DNA of 36,061 bases from a virus. Of the stretch, positions 16,500 to 23,763 are shown in pieces. The first letter of the stretch is position 1. Each line of letters starts with the position of its first letter. The stretch is taken from the IMG/VR virus record IMGVR_UViG_3300027821_000015, positions 1 through 36,061 of that record; one strand, given 5' to 3'. The position numbers were made by a program, and so were the translations under genes. Below the pieces are notes generated by a model. That model was not told where the DNA came from. It searched no databases and worked only from the letters and a program-made list of their open reading frames with translations.

Positions 16500-16750
16500 C
16501 CAGCGAATGACTGCCTCCTCATGACCGACCGCCACAGGACGAGCACTTCTGCTCGATCGTGACCATCTCCTGATAGCGGACACTGGTCGTCTCCCAAGTG
16601 CCCGACGACTTCCTTCTTGCCCGTGGCCGGATTGGTCTCCAGCTCCTGGATCCAGACCCGTTCGCGTTTCCACACGATCTTCGGAGTGGGGATGTAGACC
16701 ACCCCGCTCCCGGCACACCGCGAACAGGGAACTGCACGCAGGCCGGCCAT
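16496..16750 (-). CDS. Zn-knuckle protein, probably needing a +1 frameshift (or frameshifted)
   Basis: The 84-residue frame starts at an ATG overlapping the upstream stop (TGATG) and opens with a CSRCAGSG knuckle (9-16). Its second half (after about GKKEVVGH) loses character and runs over the next gene's start. In the +1 frame the sequence continues sensibly as TWETTSVRYQEMVTIEQKCSSCGGRS and stops at 16519, immediately before the AGGAGG of the next gene. Two CxxCxG knuckles in one chain would make a DnaJ-like zinc site. The true product may therefore span both frames, by programmed +1 shift, mutation or sequencing error. Confidence 0.6.
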   Translation of the reverse strand: MAGLRAVPCSRCAGSGVVYIPTPKIVWKRERVWIQELETNPATGKKEVVGHLGDDQCPLSGDGHDRAEVLVLWRSVMRRQSFAG

Positions 16751-17256
16751 CAGCCCTCGATCCGCCGGGCGACGACATCCATCGCACGCTGTACCCCGGC
16801 TCGGAACTCCGGCTCGCCTGCCCGGATGGTCACGAAGAACCAGGGCCGCCCGAGCTGGCCCACGCTCTCGCTCCCGCCGAATACCGGGTGGTGCCAACCG
16901 GGCGCCGTCTCGGTGTCACTCAGTGCGGCCAGACGAGCACCCCAGGGCCCACGCCCGACCGCAGCCCCGTTGATCCCGAACCGCACCCCGTTGTGCAGAG
17001 CTGTCGTGCGGGTGGCCGCCGCCAGACCGGCACGCAGGGAGGAGCGAGGGGGATCGACGATGTCCGTGGTGTCGGGGCTCGCGGACGGGAAGCTGGCGGA
17101 CAGGACCGCCGTCCGGACGCTGGCCAGCACCGGGACGGCGGCGCGCTGCAACTCCTTGGCGGCTTCGCGCTCCAGTCCACCCGCTGCTGCGGCACGCAGA
17201 CGCCGGGCCAGGCGACCGAACTGCTCATAGCGCCGGACCCGGATCGTGATCGTCAT
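16750..17256 (-). CDS. HK97 gp10-like phage morphogenesis protein
   Basis: A 168-residue protein. The N-terminal amphipathic helices (RRYEQFGRLARRLRAAAAGGLEREAAKELQRAAVPV) and the C-terminal HHPVFGGSESVGQLGRPWFF...AMDVVARRI segment match the HK97 gp10/tail-completion family as I recall it. These proteins act at tail completion or head-tail joining. The gene is usually upstream of the major tail gene; here it lies between the tail assembly chaperones and tape measure. The ATG overlaps the chaperone stop (ATGA). Confidence 0.68.
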   Translation of the reverse strand: MTITIRVRRYEQFGRLARRLRAAAAGGLEREAAKELQRAAVPVLASVRTAVLSASFPSASPDTTDIVDPPRSSLRAGLAAATRTTALHNGVRFGINGAAVGRGPWGARLAALSDTETAPGWHHPVFGGSESVGQLGRPWFFVTIRAGEPEFRAGVQRAMDVVARRIEG

Positions 17257-17546
17257 ACGAGCCTCGGATTCCGCACCAGCTTCACATGCACTCCCGGCTT
17301 CTTGAGTTTGTCGGCGTTGCGCTTCTCCGTCTGCGCGGCCGTGTCGCACCCCCAGCACTGGTGCAGTTCGGTCACGTAGGCGTCGTCGTGGCCGCCCTGT
17401 TCGGGGTCCCATTCGTCCGGGCGAGTACCGCACTGGGGACATGCCTGGGACTGGCGCAGTGTCCACACGATCGCCTTGTCCCGGTCGTCCCGCGCCCACG
17501 CCAGGAACTGCGAGTGGGGTAGGCCGATGGGAGCGCAGTAGGCCAT
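17253..17546 (-). CDS. Downstream frame of tail assembly chaperone (T part), possible stand-alone start
   Basis: A 97-residue frame from ATG 17546, containing the MAYCxxxGLPHSQFLAWxxDDRDKAIVW signature typical of the second half of actinophage tail assembly chaperones and a CxxCGT...CWGC cysteine set. The frame is open upstream of this ATG (FDGDAQLAAE), so the usual product should be the -1 frameshift fusion. No good Shine-Dalgarno precedes 17546, which argues against independent initiation. Confidence 0.6.
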   Translation of the reverse strand: MAYCAPIGLPHSQFLAWARDDRDKAIVWTLRQSQACPQCGTRPDEWDPEQGGHDDAYVTELHQCWGCDTAAQTEKRNADKLKKPGVHVKLVRNPRLV

Positions 17547-17947
17547 CTCGGCAGCTAGCTGGGCGTCCCCGTCGAATCTTTTCCCAGGCTCACGTCCGGG
17601 GTCCGGTCGTTCAGGGTGCAGGCGACGTTGAACAACGTGTTGACCTCACCGGCGGTCATCCAGTGCCCGGCGATCAGGTCCGCCCAGTCCTGCTCCGACA
17701 ACGGGTCCTCGCCCGCGTCGGTCACCACGGACGCGGCGAGCAGGGCCGGCCGGAACGTGTGCACGTCCCAGGCCGCCCCCCTCGCCGCGTCCTGCTCCGA
17801 TGGCGAGTGCAGCTGGACCAGTGCCTCCCAGTCGGCGGCCGGCAATGCGCGGAGCTGGATCTGCTCCGCTGCACCGTTGTCGGCCGCCGCCAGGGTGACG
17901 ATCTGGCTCGGCAACTGCCGCGCCCGGAGCCTGTCGCGCAGGCTCAT
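17253..17947 (-). CDS. Tail assembly chaperone fusion (G-T type) made by -1 frameshift
   Basis: Ribosomes reading the upstream chaperone gene meet G GGA AAA at 17585-17579, a canonical -1 slippery heptamer in the correct frame. Slipping after Lys123 continues as RFDGDAQLAAEMAYCAPIG and ends at 17253, giving about 231 residues. This mirrors lambda G/GT: both proteins coat or fold the tape measure during tail assembly, at a ratio set by slip frequency. The open -1 frame, family signature and gene position agree. Confidence 0.85.
17555..17947 (-). CDS. Tail assembly chaperone (G part)
   Basis: A 130-residue protein directly after the major tail gene. It begins MSLRDRLRARQLPSQIVTL and has helical segments (HTFRPALLAASVV, SEQDWADLIAGHWMTAGEVNTLFNVACTLN) shared by actinophage tail assembly chaperones. 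Without frameshift it ends GKDSTGTPS. The ATG at 17947 has an in-frame GTG just upstream (17950). It should work with its longer fusion partner on the tape measure. Confidence 0.88.
   Translation of the reverse strand: MSLRDRLRARQLPSQIVTLAAADNGAAEQIQLRALPAADWEALVQLHSPSEQDAARGAAWDVHTFRPALLAASVVTDAGEDPLSEQDWADLIAGHWMTAGEVNTLFNVACTLNDRTPDVSLGKDSTGTPS
17579..17585 (-). promoter_or_regulatory. -1 ribosomal frameshift heptamer GGGAAAA
   Basis: In zero frame it reads CTG GGA AAA, which places G GGA AAA in the X XXY YYZ arrangement used for simultaneous slippage. Seven codons after the AAA the zero frame reaches TAG, while the -1 frame stays open into the conserved T domain. It is close to the lambda G/T site (GGGAAAG). 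Confidence 0.88.
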
Positions 17948-17966
17948 CACTCGACCACCAGCCCCG

Positions 17967-18446
17967 CTAGGGGATGGCCACGTCCTCTGCCGGCGGCTGG
18001 GTGATGGAGAACTGGTACATCGTGTTGAACGGCTCGCTGTCGCCGCGCTGCTTCGGCCGGGAGATGACCAGCACCGGGAACACGTCCATCTTGCGGGCGG
18101 TGACGTCGCCACCGTCGAGGAAGACGACGTACCCCTGGTACCCCTGAGTGAGGGTCTGCCGTGCATCGACGCCGGTCAGCGCGTTGTAGATGGTCAGCGA
18201 GGAGTCCTTCGCCGACGTCCGGCCACCGATCTTGGAGACGAACAGCGAGGCGTAGTCCGGGCGGTCGACCTGATCGGCCTCGATGGACCAGCCGTCGATG
18301 CCGCGCACCTGGCGGGTCACGTCGAGGCCGGCGTCCAACTCGCCCCGGGTGGGCGTGAGGTAGTTGGACATGGTGTTGACGATGTACACCCGGGTGATGC
18401 CCGGCTGGTAGAAGGCCGTGTACGCGGCGATCTGGGACGGAGGCAT
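17967..18446 (-). CDS. Major tail (tube) protein
   Basis: A 159-residue beta-rich protein (TRVYIVNTMSNYLTPTRGELDAGLDVTRQVRGIDGW..., VFLDGGDVTARKMDVFPVLVISRP), typical of siphovirus tube subunits in length and in the T-R-x-E-L-x-x-G-x-D-x-T pattern. It immediately precedes the frameshifting chaperones, the usual place for the tube gene. GGAG about 10 nt upstream of the ATG supports the start. The subunits stack as hexamers around the tape measure. Confidence 0.85.
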   Translation of the reverse strand: MPPSQIAAYTAFYQPGITRVYIVNTMSNYLTPTRGELDAGLDVTRQVRGIDGWSIEADQVDRPDYASLFVSKIGGRTSAKDSSLTIYNALTGVDARQTLTQGYQGYVVFLDGGDVTARKMDVFPVLVISRPKQRGDSEPFNTMYQFSITQPPAEDVAIP

Positions 18447-18449
18447 GAC

Positions 18450-18641
18450 TCAGGACTCCTTCGTGGTGTGACCGGGGATGAGCGGGGGTTCCAGCTCGGA
18501 CTGATCGACGTCGGGGGGCGGGTCGGACTGGTCGTCACGGACCTGCCAGCCGCACGCCGCCCACACACCGACGGCCTCCCGAAGGGCCTTGAAATCGTGC
18601 GCAGGCGTGAGGGCCGGATGGGTCATCCAGACCTCGCTCAT
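18450..18641 (-). CDS. Small hypothetical structural-module protein
   Basis: A 63-residue protein (VWMTHPALTPAHDFKALREAVGVWAACGWQV then an acidic Pro-rich tail). The VWMTHPAL...WAACGWQV form is shared by short phage proteins in head or tail modules, possibly a bundled helix that docks on a structural protein; the function is unknown. The ATG overlaps the upstream stop (ATGA) and the gene ends 3 bp before the tube gene. Confidence 0.7.
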   Translation of the reverse strand: MSEVWMTHPALTPAHDFKALREAVGVWAACGWQVRDDQSDPPPDVDQSELEPPLIPGHTTKES

Positions 18642-18979
18642 GACCGCTGCGGACCCAGTGCCGCGAACGTCACCGTCGTGACCGCCGACCACGACAGCCA
18701 CACCAGTCCGTCCGACGGGTCGGCGTAGGCCGTCGGGATGTCGACGAACTTGGTGGCGCCGGCCGCGACGGCGACCACCCGGTCCGGCATCACCAGCCCG
18801 TCGTAGTCCAGCGTCGACGGGCTGGACACCGTGAGGTTGATCGACGCACCTGAGCCGTTGACCACCATCAGTCGGCTGCCCGGAGGTGCCTTGTCCGACC
18901 CGGCGCCCCCTGCCGTCGCGCTCGACATCGAGAGCGTCAACCCGGCCGAACCCGGGTTCTGCACTGCCACCGTTGCCAC
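18638..18979 (-). CDS. Probable structural protein with beta-sandwich fold
   Basis: A 113-residue protein of alternating Val/Thr/Ser strands (ATVAVQNPGSAGLTLSMSSATAGG, INLTVSSPSTLDYDGL, FVDIPTAYADPSDGLVWLSWSA). Similar short proteins sit near the tail genes of Streptomyces phages and are usually left unnamed. A decoration or neck role is plausible but unproven. AAGGAG stands 8 nt before the GTG start, in a 71-bp gap that also holds a hairpin. Confidence 0.68.
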   Translation of the reverse strand: MATVAVQNPGSAGLTLSMSSATAGGAGSDKAPPGSRLMVVNGSGASINLTVSSPSTLDYDGLVMPDRVVAVAAGATKFVDIPTAYADPSDGLVWLSWSAVTTVTFAALGPQRS

Positions 18980-19011
18980 GGGTCACGCTCCTTTTTGGTG
19001 GGAATGAACTG

Positions 19012-19038
19012 GCATGCCACCCTGCGTGGCTGGCATGC
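19012..19038 (-). other. Imperfect hairpin in the gap before the beta-sandwich gene
   Basis: GCATGCCAC pairs with GTGGC plus GCATGC across a 5-nt loop, with a 2-nt bulge. It lies between the tail terminator candidate and the next gene, about 30 nt upstream of a strong ribosome site. No T-tract follows, so it may be a processing or attenuation element rather than a full terminator. Confidence 0.35.
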
Positions 19039-19050
19039 ATGCACGTGCGA

Positions 19051-19509
19051 TCAGAGGAACACTCGTTTGTCCACGCGGACGGTGAACTCGATGACCACCG
19101 AGGCGCCTTGGGGGCTCTCGACCGGCTGGTAGTTCCACCGGCTCAGGTACGCCCGGTCGCAAGTGCCACCGAGCTGCTGATCGGCCTTGAGCACCGCATC
19201 CACCCCGTCGAGCAGGGCGAGTGCTCGTGCCCGGCGGGGTTGTAGGCCGTTGTCGCCGCTCCATGACTGGAGCGAGCCGCGTATGTCGAACGGGGCACTG
19301 GTGACACCGCCCCACGCAGGACGGTTGTCACCCGCGGCACCTACGGCATAGGTGAGCGAGAGCCCCAGCGCGACCATGTCTGCGGCCTCGATGTTGGCCA
19401 GGGGTGGGCCGTCGATGACCAGCACGTCCTGGAGCGACGGGGAGGCCGCGAAGCTGGCGGTCACCGACTCGACCAGGGCCGATAGAACTTCTTCGCAGGG
19501 GTGAGCCAC
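19051..19509 (-). CDS. Probable tail terminator protein
   Basis: A 152-residue protein with an N-terminal helix (EEVLSALVESVTASFAA), a strand-loop region and a C-terminal VVIEFTVRVDKRVFL strand, the alpha/beta pattern of tail terminator (lambda gpU-like) proteins. It lies between the connector region and the tube gene, the usual slot. The terminator caps the tube and binds the head. The start is GTG. The call rests on position and secondary-structure pattern. Confidence 0.6.
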   Translation of the reverse strand: MAHPCEEVLSALVESVTASFAASPSLQDVLVIDGPPLANIEAADMVALGLSLTYAVGAAGDNRPAWGGVTSAPFDIRGSLQSWSGDNGLQPRRARALALLDGVDAVLKADQQLGGTCDRAYLSRWNYQPVESPQGASVVIEFTVRVDKRVFL

Positions 19510-19524
19510 TACGCCTCTTCCGGT

Positions 19525-20673
19525 CTACGTCGACGGCCGCATCCGCGGGCCGGTGGTGTTCGCGGGACGCATCGTCGAGCCGGTGACGATCGCTGGATGC
19601 ATCTGGGCAACAGACGTGACTGCGGGGTGCATCGAGCCGCCCGTGGCCGGCGGTGGCGTGGTGGCCGTCGCGGTCACGACCAACACTGACCCCGAACTCG
19701 CGACGACCTGCGCCGTGTCCACGCGCACTGCGGTGGTCGTGACCGCGGACCCGGACGATGCAGCAACTGCTGCCGCGTCCACGCGAACGGCGGTAGCTGC
19801 CACCGACGAGCCGCTGGCCGTGGACACGGATGCCGAGTCGATCCGCTGTGCGGTCGCGATGATCACGCTCGCGGTGGACGCAGACACCGATCCCGTCGAC
19901 GACAGGGCTGCGAACACCCATATCCGCCCTCGCCGGATCAGACCCGGGACGGGCCGGCGCGAGGTCGCCCGCCCGACAGAAGACAGATCCTGCGCGGGGA
20001 CGACCGGAGTGAACCGGCCCGCGCGCCGAGCTGCCGCAGTAGCGGCGCCGGCACGGCGGATCAGGTCCGGCGGTACCTGGGGAGCAACGGGTGCCTGCGG
20101 CGCCCACGGTGGCGCGAACAGACGCCCGCCTCGACCAGACAGCTGCACCCGGCGTACCGGTCGGGCCACCTTCGGCGGCAACGGACCGGGTCCCGCCTGC
20201 ACGCCAGCACGCGGGACGTCCTGGAAGTCGCCACGTCGCACCGGCCAGCCCGGCCACTGCCGCGAAGCCCGCAGGGCCGGTGGCAGTGGCCCAGGGCCGG
20301 CCTGCACGGTGGTCGGGACGAACGCGAACACGTCCCCGCGGCGCGCTGGCAGGCCCGCGCCACGTGTCCGGCGCGGCGCCGGGACAGGGGGACTGCTGAT
20401 GGTCGGGGCCGGGAAGAACGGTTCGCCCCGTCGGACCGGCAGCACTGGCCGTCTGCGCCGGACGACCTGAGCCACCCATGGCGGCGGCACCAGCGGAACG
20501 GCCGGTGGGATGGCCAGGAACTTGCCCCGCCGAGGCAATGGGGCGACGCGCGGTCGGGGGCCGGCCTGTTGACCTGGCTCGGGCGGCAGTAGTTGCGCCA
20601 CCGGAGGCGGGAACCACGGCCGACCGCGGATGGCTCCCCGGCGGGCCAGCAGGTACCGCCAGCGACGCATCAC
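19525..20673 (-). CDS. Pro/Arg-rich repeat protein with C-terminal Ala/Ser/Thr repeats
   Basis: A 382-residue protein in two parts. Residues 1 to about 260 are repeats of roughly 30-35 residues built on RRGxxFxxPP and PxRRGD/E motifs, highly basic and proline-rich. Residues about 262-340 are units of about 20 residues such as TATAQRIDSASVSTASGSS, the same type as in the tail-tip protein. The tail is Met/Pro/Thr-rich (MHPAVTSVAQMHPAIV). I recall similar Pro/Arg-rich proteins in Streptomyces phages with no known role. The GTG at 20673 follows GGAG; ATG at 20670 is equally possible. Binding to DNA or capsid by the basic repeats is speculation. Confidence 0.7.
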   Translation of the reverse strand: MMRRWRYLLARRGAIRGRPWFPPPVAQLLPPEPGQQAGPRPRVAPLPRRGKFLAIPPAVPLVPPPWVAQVVRRRRPVLPVRRGEPFFPAPTISSPPVPAPRRTRGAGLPARRGDVFAFVPTTVQAGPGPLPPALRASRQWPGWPVRRGDFQDVPRAGVQAGPGPLPPKVARPVRRVQLSGRGGRLFAPPWAPQAPVAPQVPPDLIRRAGAATAAARRAGRFTPVVPAQDLSSVGRATSRRPVPGLIRRGRIWVFAALSSTGSVSASTASVIIATAQRIDSASVSTASGSSVAATAVRVDAAAVAASSGSAVTTTAVRVDTAQVVASSGSVLVVTATATTPPPATGGSMHPAVTSVAQMHPAIVTGSTMRPANTTGPRMRPST

Positions 20674-20727
20674 GGGCTACTCCGTCCTGGCCGCTACCTC
20701 ACACACCGCTCATCCCCCGGGTGTACC

Positions 20728-21195
20728 TCACTCCTCGTACTCGACCGACAGGGTGTAGGAGTGCGAAGCCGGCAGGGCGTTGTCCCGGTTGACGAACACG
20801 ATCGGGTTGGCGGTGCCCACGTCGGAGATGAACTCCTCCAGCAGCTCCCACGGCAGGTCCACGCCGGACTGGGAGTTGAAGGAGACCCGGTACTGGTCAG
20901 CGGCACCCAGGGTCGGCTGGACGGACCACACGGTGTCCATGCCGGTGATCCCCGACGCCGGGGAGCGGGGGTCCAGCCGCTGCGCGGTCACGGTGGTGGA
21001 CGCGGTGCCGCGGGCGGTGCCCCGGTTGATCCCGACGGTGACCTGCTGACTGGTCGGGGTGGTGGCACCGGCGACCACTCCGAGGGTGACCCGGCGCAGC
21101 TTGCATGCCACCGCTGCGGCGGGGACGAGTGCGGCGAAGGCGGTGTCGACCGCGAGCGCCGCCGCGGACTTGACCTGGGCGGAATAGCGCGCCAT
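20728..21195 (-). CDS. Probable virion structural protein
   Basis: A 155-residue protein starting ARYSAQVKSAAALAVDTAFAALVPAAAVACKLRRVTLGV, then strands with a VTVGINRGTARGTASTTVTAQRLDP segment and a C-terminal ALPASHSYTLSVEYEE. The pattern suggests a beta-sandwich capsid or neck component of the type encoded near actinophage heads. I do not recognise a named family. AAAGG lies about 9 nt before the ATG. Confidence 0.65.
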   Translation of the reverse strand: MARYSAQVKSAAALAVDTAFAALVPAAAVACKLRRVTLGVVAGATTPTSQQVTVGINRGTARGTASTTVTAQRLDPRSPASGITGMDTVWSVQPTLGAADQYRVSFNSQSGVDLPWELLEEFISDVGTANPIVFVNRDNALPASHSYTLSVEYEE

Positions 21196-21263
21196 GGACG
21201 GCTGCCTTTCTTGCAGGGCGAAGCATCCCGACGCCGGACGGCACGGGGAGATGAGGAGCGGAG

Positions 21264-21941
21264 CTAGAACCGGCCGCCGTACTGGGAGATCACCGGCACG
21301 GGCCGCGGCGCCGGGGCGCCACCGCCGGTCGACAGCAGTGCGCCCAGCCACGCGCCGGCCGAGCTGGACGAGGTGATCGACGCCCCGGACGCGGACTGGC
21401 TGCCGGACGATCCGGGGATCCGGTAGGCGCAAGAGGCCGAGTCGACGTCGTCCAGCTCAGTGAAGCTGGTCGGTGGGGTGTGCGTGCCGTTCGAGTCGTT
21501 GTAGACGCACCAGAACAGGCCGCCGGCCGCGTCGGTCATAGTGACCGACATCGACGTGATCGACCCGAACGTCCCGGTGACCGGGGTGGCGACCGCATCC
21601 CACGGATCGCCCGAGGTGGCGCACCCGGAGAACAGGGCGACCTCGGCGGTGGTCCAGAACCCGCCGCCGGTCCAGGAGAACGAATAGGTACCCGTGTCGG
21701 CAGCGGTCAGCCGCTTCCACCAGACCGAGTTCTTCGCCAGCCCGTCACCGGACGACCAGGTGGCACCCTTCTGCGTGAACCCGGCCGGCGGAGTAATGGT
21801 CGGCGTGGCCCCGGACGCCCATTGGCCGAGGAATACGACCGCGATGTCATCGACCGCGGCACCGGTCGGAACAGCCGGGGCGATCGAGGCGACGGACTGC
21901 GCGTTACCCGTACTCGAACTGGATCGGAACGCGACGGCCAC
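21264..21941 (-). CDS. Probable minor structural protein
   Basis: A 225-residue Ser/Thr/Gly-rich protein with a concanavalin-like run of strands: AVDDIAVVFLGQWASGATPTITPPAGFT, WWKRLTAADTGTYSFSWTGGG, then SASGASITSSSSAGAWLGALLSTGGG. I recall similar proteins in actinophage head/tail regions, probably surface-exposed domains. The start is GTG 21941, six bases after the upstream gene's stop. Function unassigned; receptor or polysaccharide binding is inference from its neighbour. Confidence 0.65.
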   Translation of the reverse strand: MAVAFRSSSSTGNAQSVASIAPAVPTGAAVDDIAVVFLGQWASGATPTITPPAGFTQKGATWSSGDGLAKNSVWWKRLTAADTGTYSFSWTGGGFWTTAEVALFSGCATSGDPWDAVATPVTGTFGSITSMSVTMTDAAGGLFWCVYNDSNGTHTPPTSFTELDDVDSASCAYRIPGSSGSQSASGASITSSSSAGAWLGALLSTGGGAPAPRPVPVISQYGGRF

Positions 21942-21947
21942 GGGTGC

Positions 21948-23381
21948 TCAGACGGTTTCGACCAGGAGCCACGAGAACGAGCTGGTGTCCGCAGTGTTCA
22001 CCGCACCCGCCCCCGTGTAGCTGGTGATGACGAAGTTGGTGCCGATCGTTCGACCGGACATCGCCAGGAATCCGGGAGTACCAGCGATGTTGTAGGCCAT
22101 CGCAAACACCCGCGTATTCGCCGTGATCGTCGTGTTCGCGATCGTCACGGTCCCGCTGGAAAGGGTCGCCGTGCCGATCCGGCCGTTGGTGCCGGACTTG
22201 ACCTGCAATCCCTTGCCGACCGTGTTGATGATCAGGTCCGACGCCAGCGTCGTGAGCCCGGTGTTCTCGTCGGCCAGGTAGGTGACGGTGCCGGTGGTCG
22301 CGGGCGGTGCGGACGGGTGCCGCTGGAGCGCGATGCAGACGGCCTCGCAGGTCGAGTCCACGTTGAGCGTGTACTGCGGCACCGTAGCGCCCAGGCTGCG
22401 GCACGCGTTCAGGACGACCCGCGAGACGTTCGCCCCGCCGTTGGTACCGATCCGGAACGCCGACGCGGTACCGGGCACATTCAGTGCGTAGCAGGCGTTC
22501 AACGTGCAACTGGTGGTGCCGTTGAACAGCGCGAACCCATGACCTGTCGGGGTCTCGACGCCGCACCCGTTGAGGCTGATGGACGTGCAGAACGCCAGCT
22601 GGTAGCCGATCGTGCACCCGTCGGTCGAGCAGGCGTTCATCGACGAGTAGGCCAGCGCGTTGAACGAGTAGCCGTTCCCGGTGCACGCATTCGCGTAACA
22701 ACTCGTGAATGCGCAGCTCGTGCCGCCGATGCCACTGCCGGAGTTGTCCTGGAGATGGAACCCGTCGCCGCCGCACGACTCGACCCGCACGTGGTCGAAG
22801 ATGCAGTTGCAGGCGTCCTCGATGTAGATGCCGTGCCTGCCGAAGCCACTGATCATGACGTTGCGGAACACGCAGTCGAACACCGCGTACGCGGACGGGG
22901 CGGCGAGGTTGACCGCGTCGACCGAGCCGGAGCCGGCACCGATCAAGCGCATGTCCTGGATCCGGAGCCTGCGGTGTGACGACGCGGAGAACAGGTGCGC
23001 ACTAGTGGACGTGGTACGGATCGCCGTGGAGAACTCCCCAGCGCCTGCGAGCGACACCCCGTCGACGGTGATCGTGAACCCGCCACTGACCAAGTAGGTG
23101 CCGGGCGGGAAGTAGACCGTCGTGGCCACGCCGTACGTGCTGGTGATCGCCATCGCTGCCGCGATGGCTGCCGCGATGGCGGCCTGGTCATTGGTGGAGT
23201 TGTCACCGACCGCGCCGTAGAGCGGGTTCTTGACGTTGACGTACACCGTCTCCAGCGCCCTGACCCGCCCGGACGCACCACCCAGGTCGACCATCTCGAC
23301 AACCAGGGCGTTGTAGTCCGCGTGGAGCAGCTGCGCACCGGGCGTGTACGGGTACGCGCCCGGTGCGGTGTAATCGACCAC
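21948..23381 (-). CDS. Right-handed beta-helix tailspike-like protein (pectate-lyase superfamily)
   Basis: A 477-residue protein. After an N-terminal adaptor (GAYPYTPGAQLLHADYNALVVEM), YVNVKNPLYGAVGDNSTNDQAAIAAAI is the pectate-lyase-superfamily opening (AxGDGxTDDTxAIQxAI form). PPGTYLVSGGFTITVDGVSLAGAG and Cys/Asn-rich rungs (CVFRNVMISGFGRHGIYIEDACNC...) form the beta-helix to about residue 330. The end (FLAMSGRTIGTNFVITSYTG...WLLVETV) is likely a trimerisation or binding cap. Such proteins bind or cleave host polysaccharide; catalytic residues cannot be assigned. It lies in the head/connector section rather than after the tail-tip gene. GTG start in a TGACGTG junction. Confidence 0.85.
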   Translation of the reverse strand: MVDYTAPGAYPYTPGAQLLHADYNALVVEMVDLGGASGRVRALETVYVNVKNPLYGAVGDNSTNDQAAIAAAIAAAMAITSTYGVATTVYFPPGTYLVSGGFTITVDGVSLAGAGEFSTAIRTTSTSAHLFSASSHRRLRIQDMRLIGAGSGSVDAVNLAAPSAYAVFDCVFRNVMISGFGRHGIYIEDACNCIFDHVRVESCGGDGFHLQDNSGSGIGGTSCAFTSCYANACTGNGYSFNALAYSSMNACSTDGCTIGYQLAFCTSISLNGCGVETPTGHGFALFNGTTSCTLNACYALNVPGTASAFRIGTNGGANVSRVVLNACRSLGATVPQYTLNVDSTCEAVCIALQRHPSAPPATTGTVTYLADENTGLTTLASDLIINTVGKGLQVKSGTNGRIGTATLSSGTVTIANTTITANTRVFAMAYNIAGTPGFLAMSGRTIGTNFVITSYTGAGAVNTADTSSFSWLLVETV

Positions 23382-23382
23382 G

Positions 23383-23763
23383 TCAGGCCGCGAGCGGCGT
23401 GCGCGACACCGTGAGCGCCGTGAAGTTCAGCTGCGACCCGTTGATCACCGGCACGCCCGCGGTCAGCGCCGCGGACTCCAGGAAGTTCCCGGCCGTCGAG
23501 GCGTCCCACAGACTGATGTGCGTGACCGTCTCCGACGCGGTCATCGCGAAGTTGGACAGCGTCGAGAGCGTCATCGACCCGCCCGACGGAGCCGCCCAGG
23601 TGACCTGATTGCGAGTCGTCACCGCACTTGCGTTCGATGCCGCCGACGCGCCCGGGTCACCGGTGTGCAGCTTGACGTAGACCGCCGCGATCGCCGGGTT
23701 CGCCGTGTTGCGGTACACATTCAGCTCGGCGTTGGCCTTCGCCGTGGCCAGCCCGACCGTCAT
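23383..23763 (-). CDS. Fibre-like structural protein
   Basis: A 126-residue protein of a type common in actinophages: a helix (GLATAKANAELNVYRN), then VYVKLHTGDPGASAASNASAVTTRNQVTWAAPSGG, then VTHISLWDASTAGNFLESAALTAGVPV. The VKLHTGDPG and HxSLWDAxxxGNFL motifs are characteristic. Members are annotated as tail fibre or minor structural proteins; the exact position in the virion is not settled. The ATG overlaps the stop of the small upstream gene (ATGA). Confidence 0.78.
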   Translation of the reverse strand: MTVGLATAKANAELNVYRNTANPAIAAVYVKLHTGDPGASAASNASAVTTRNQVTWAAPSGGSMTLSTLSNFAMTASETVTHISLWDASTAGNFLESAALTAGVPVINGSQLNFTALTVSRTPLAA

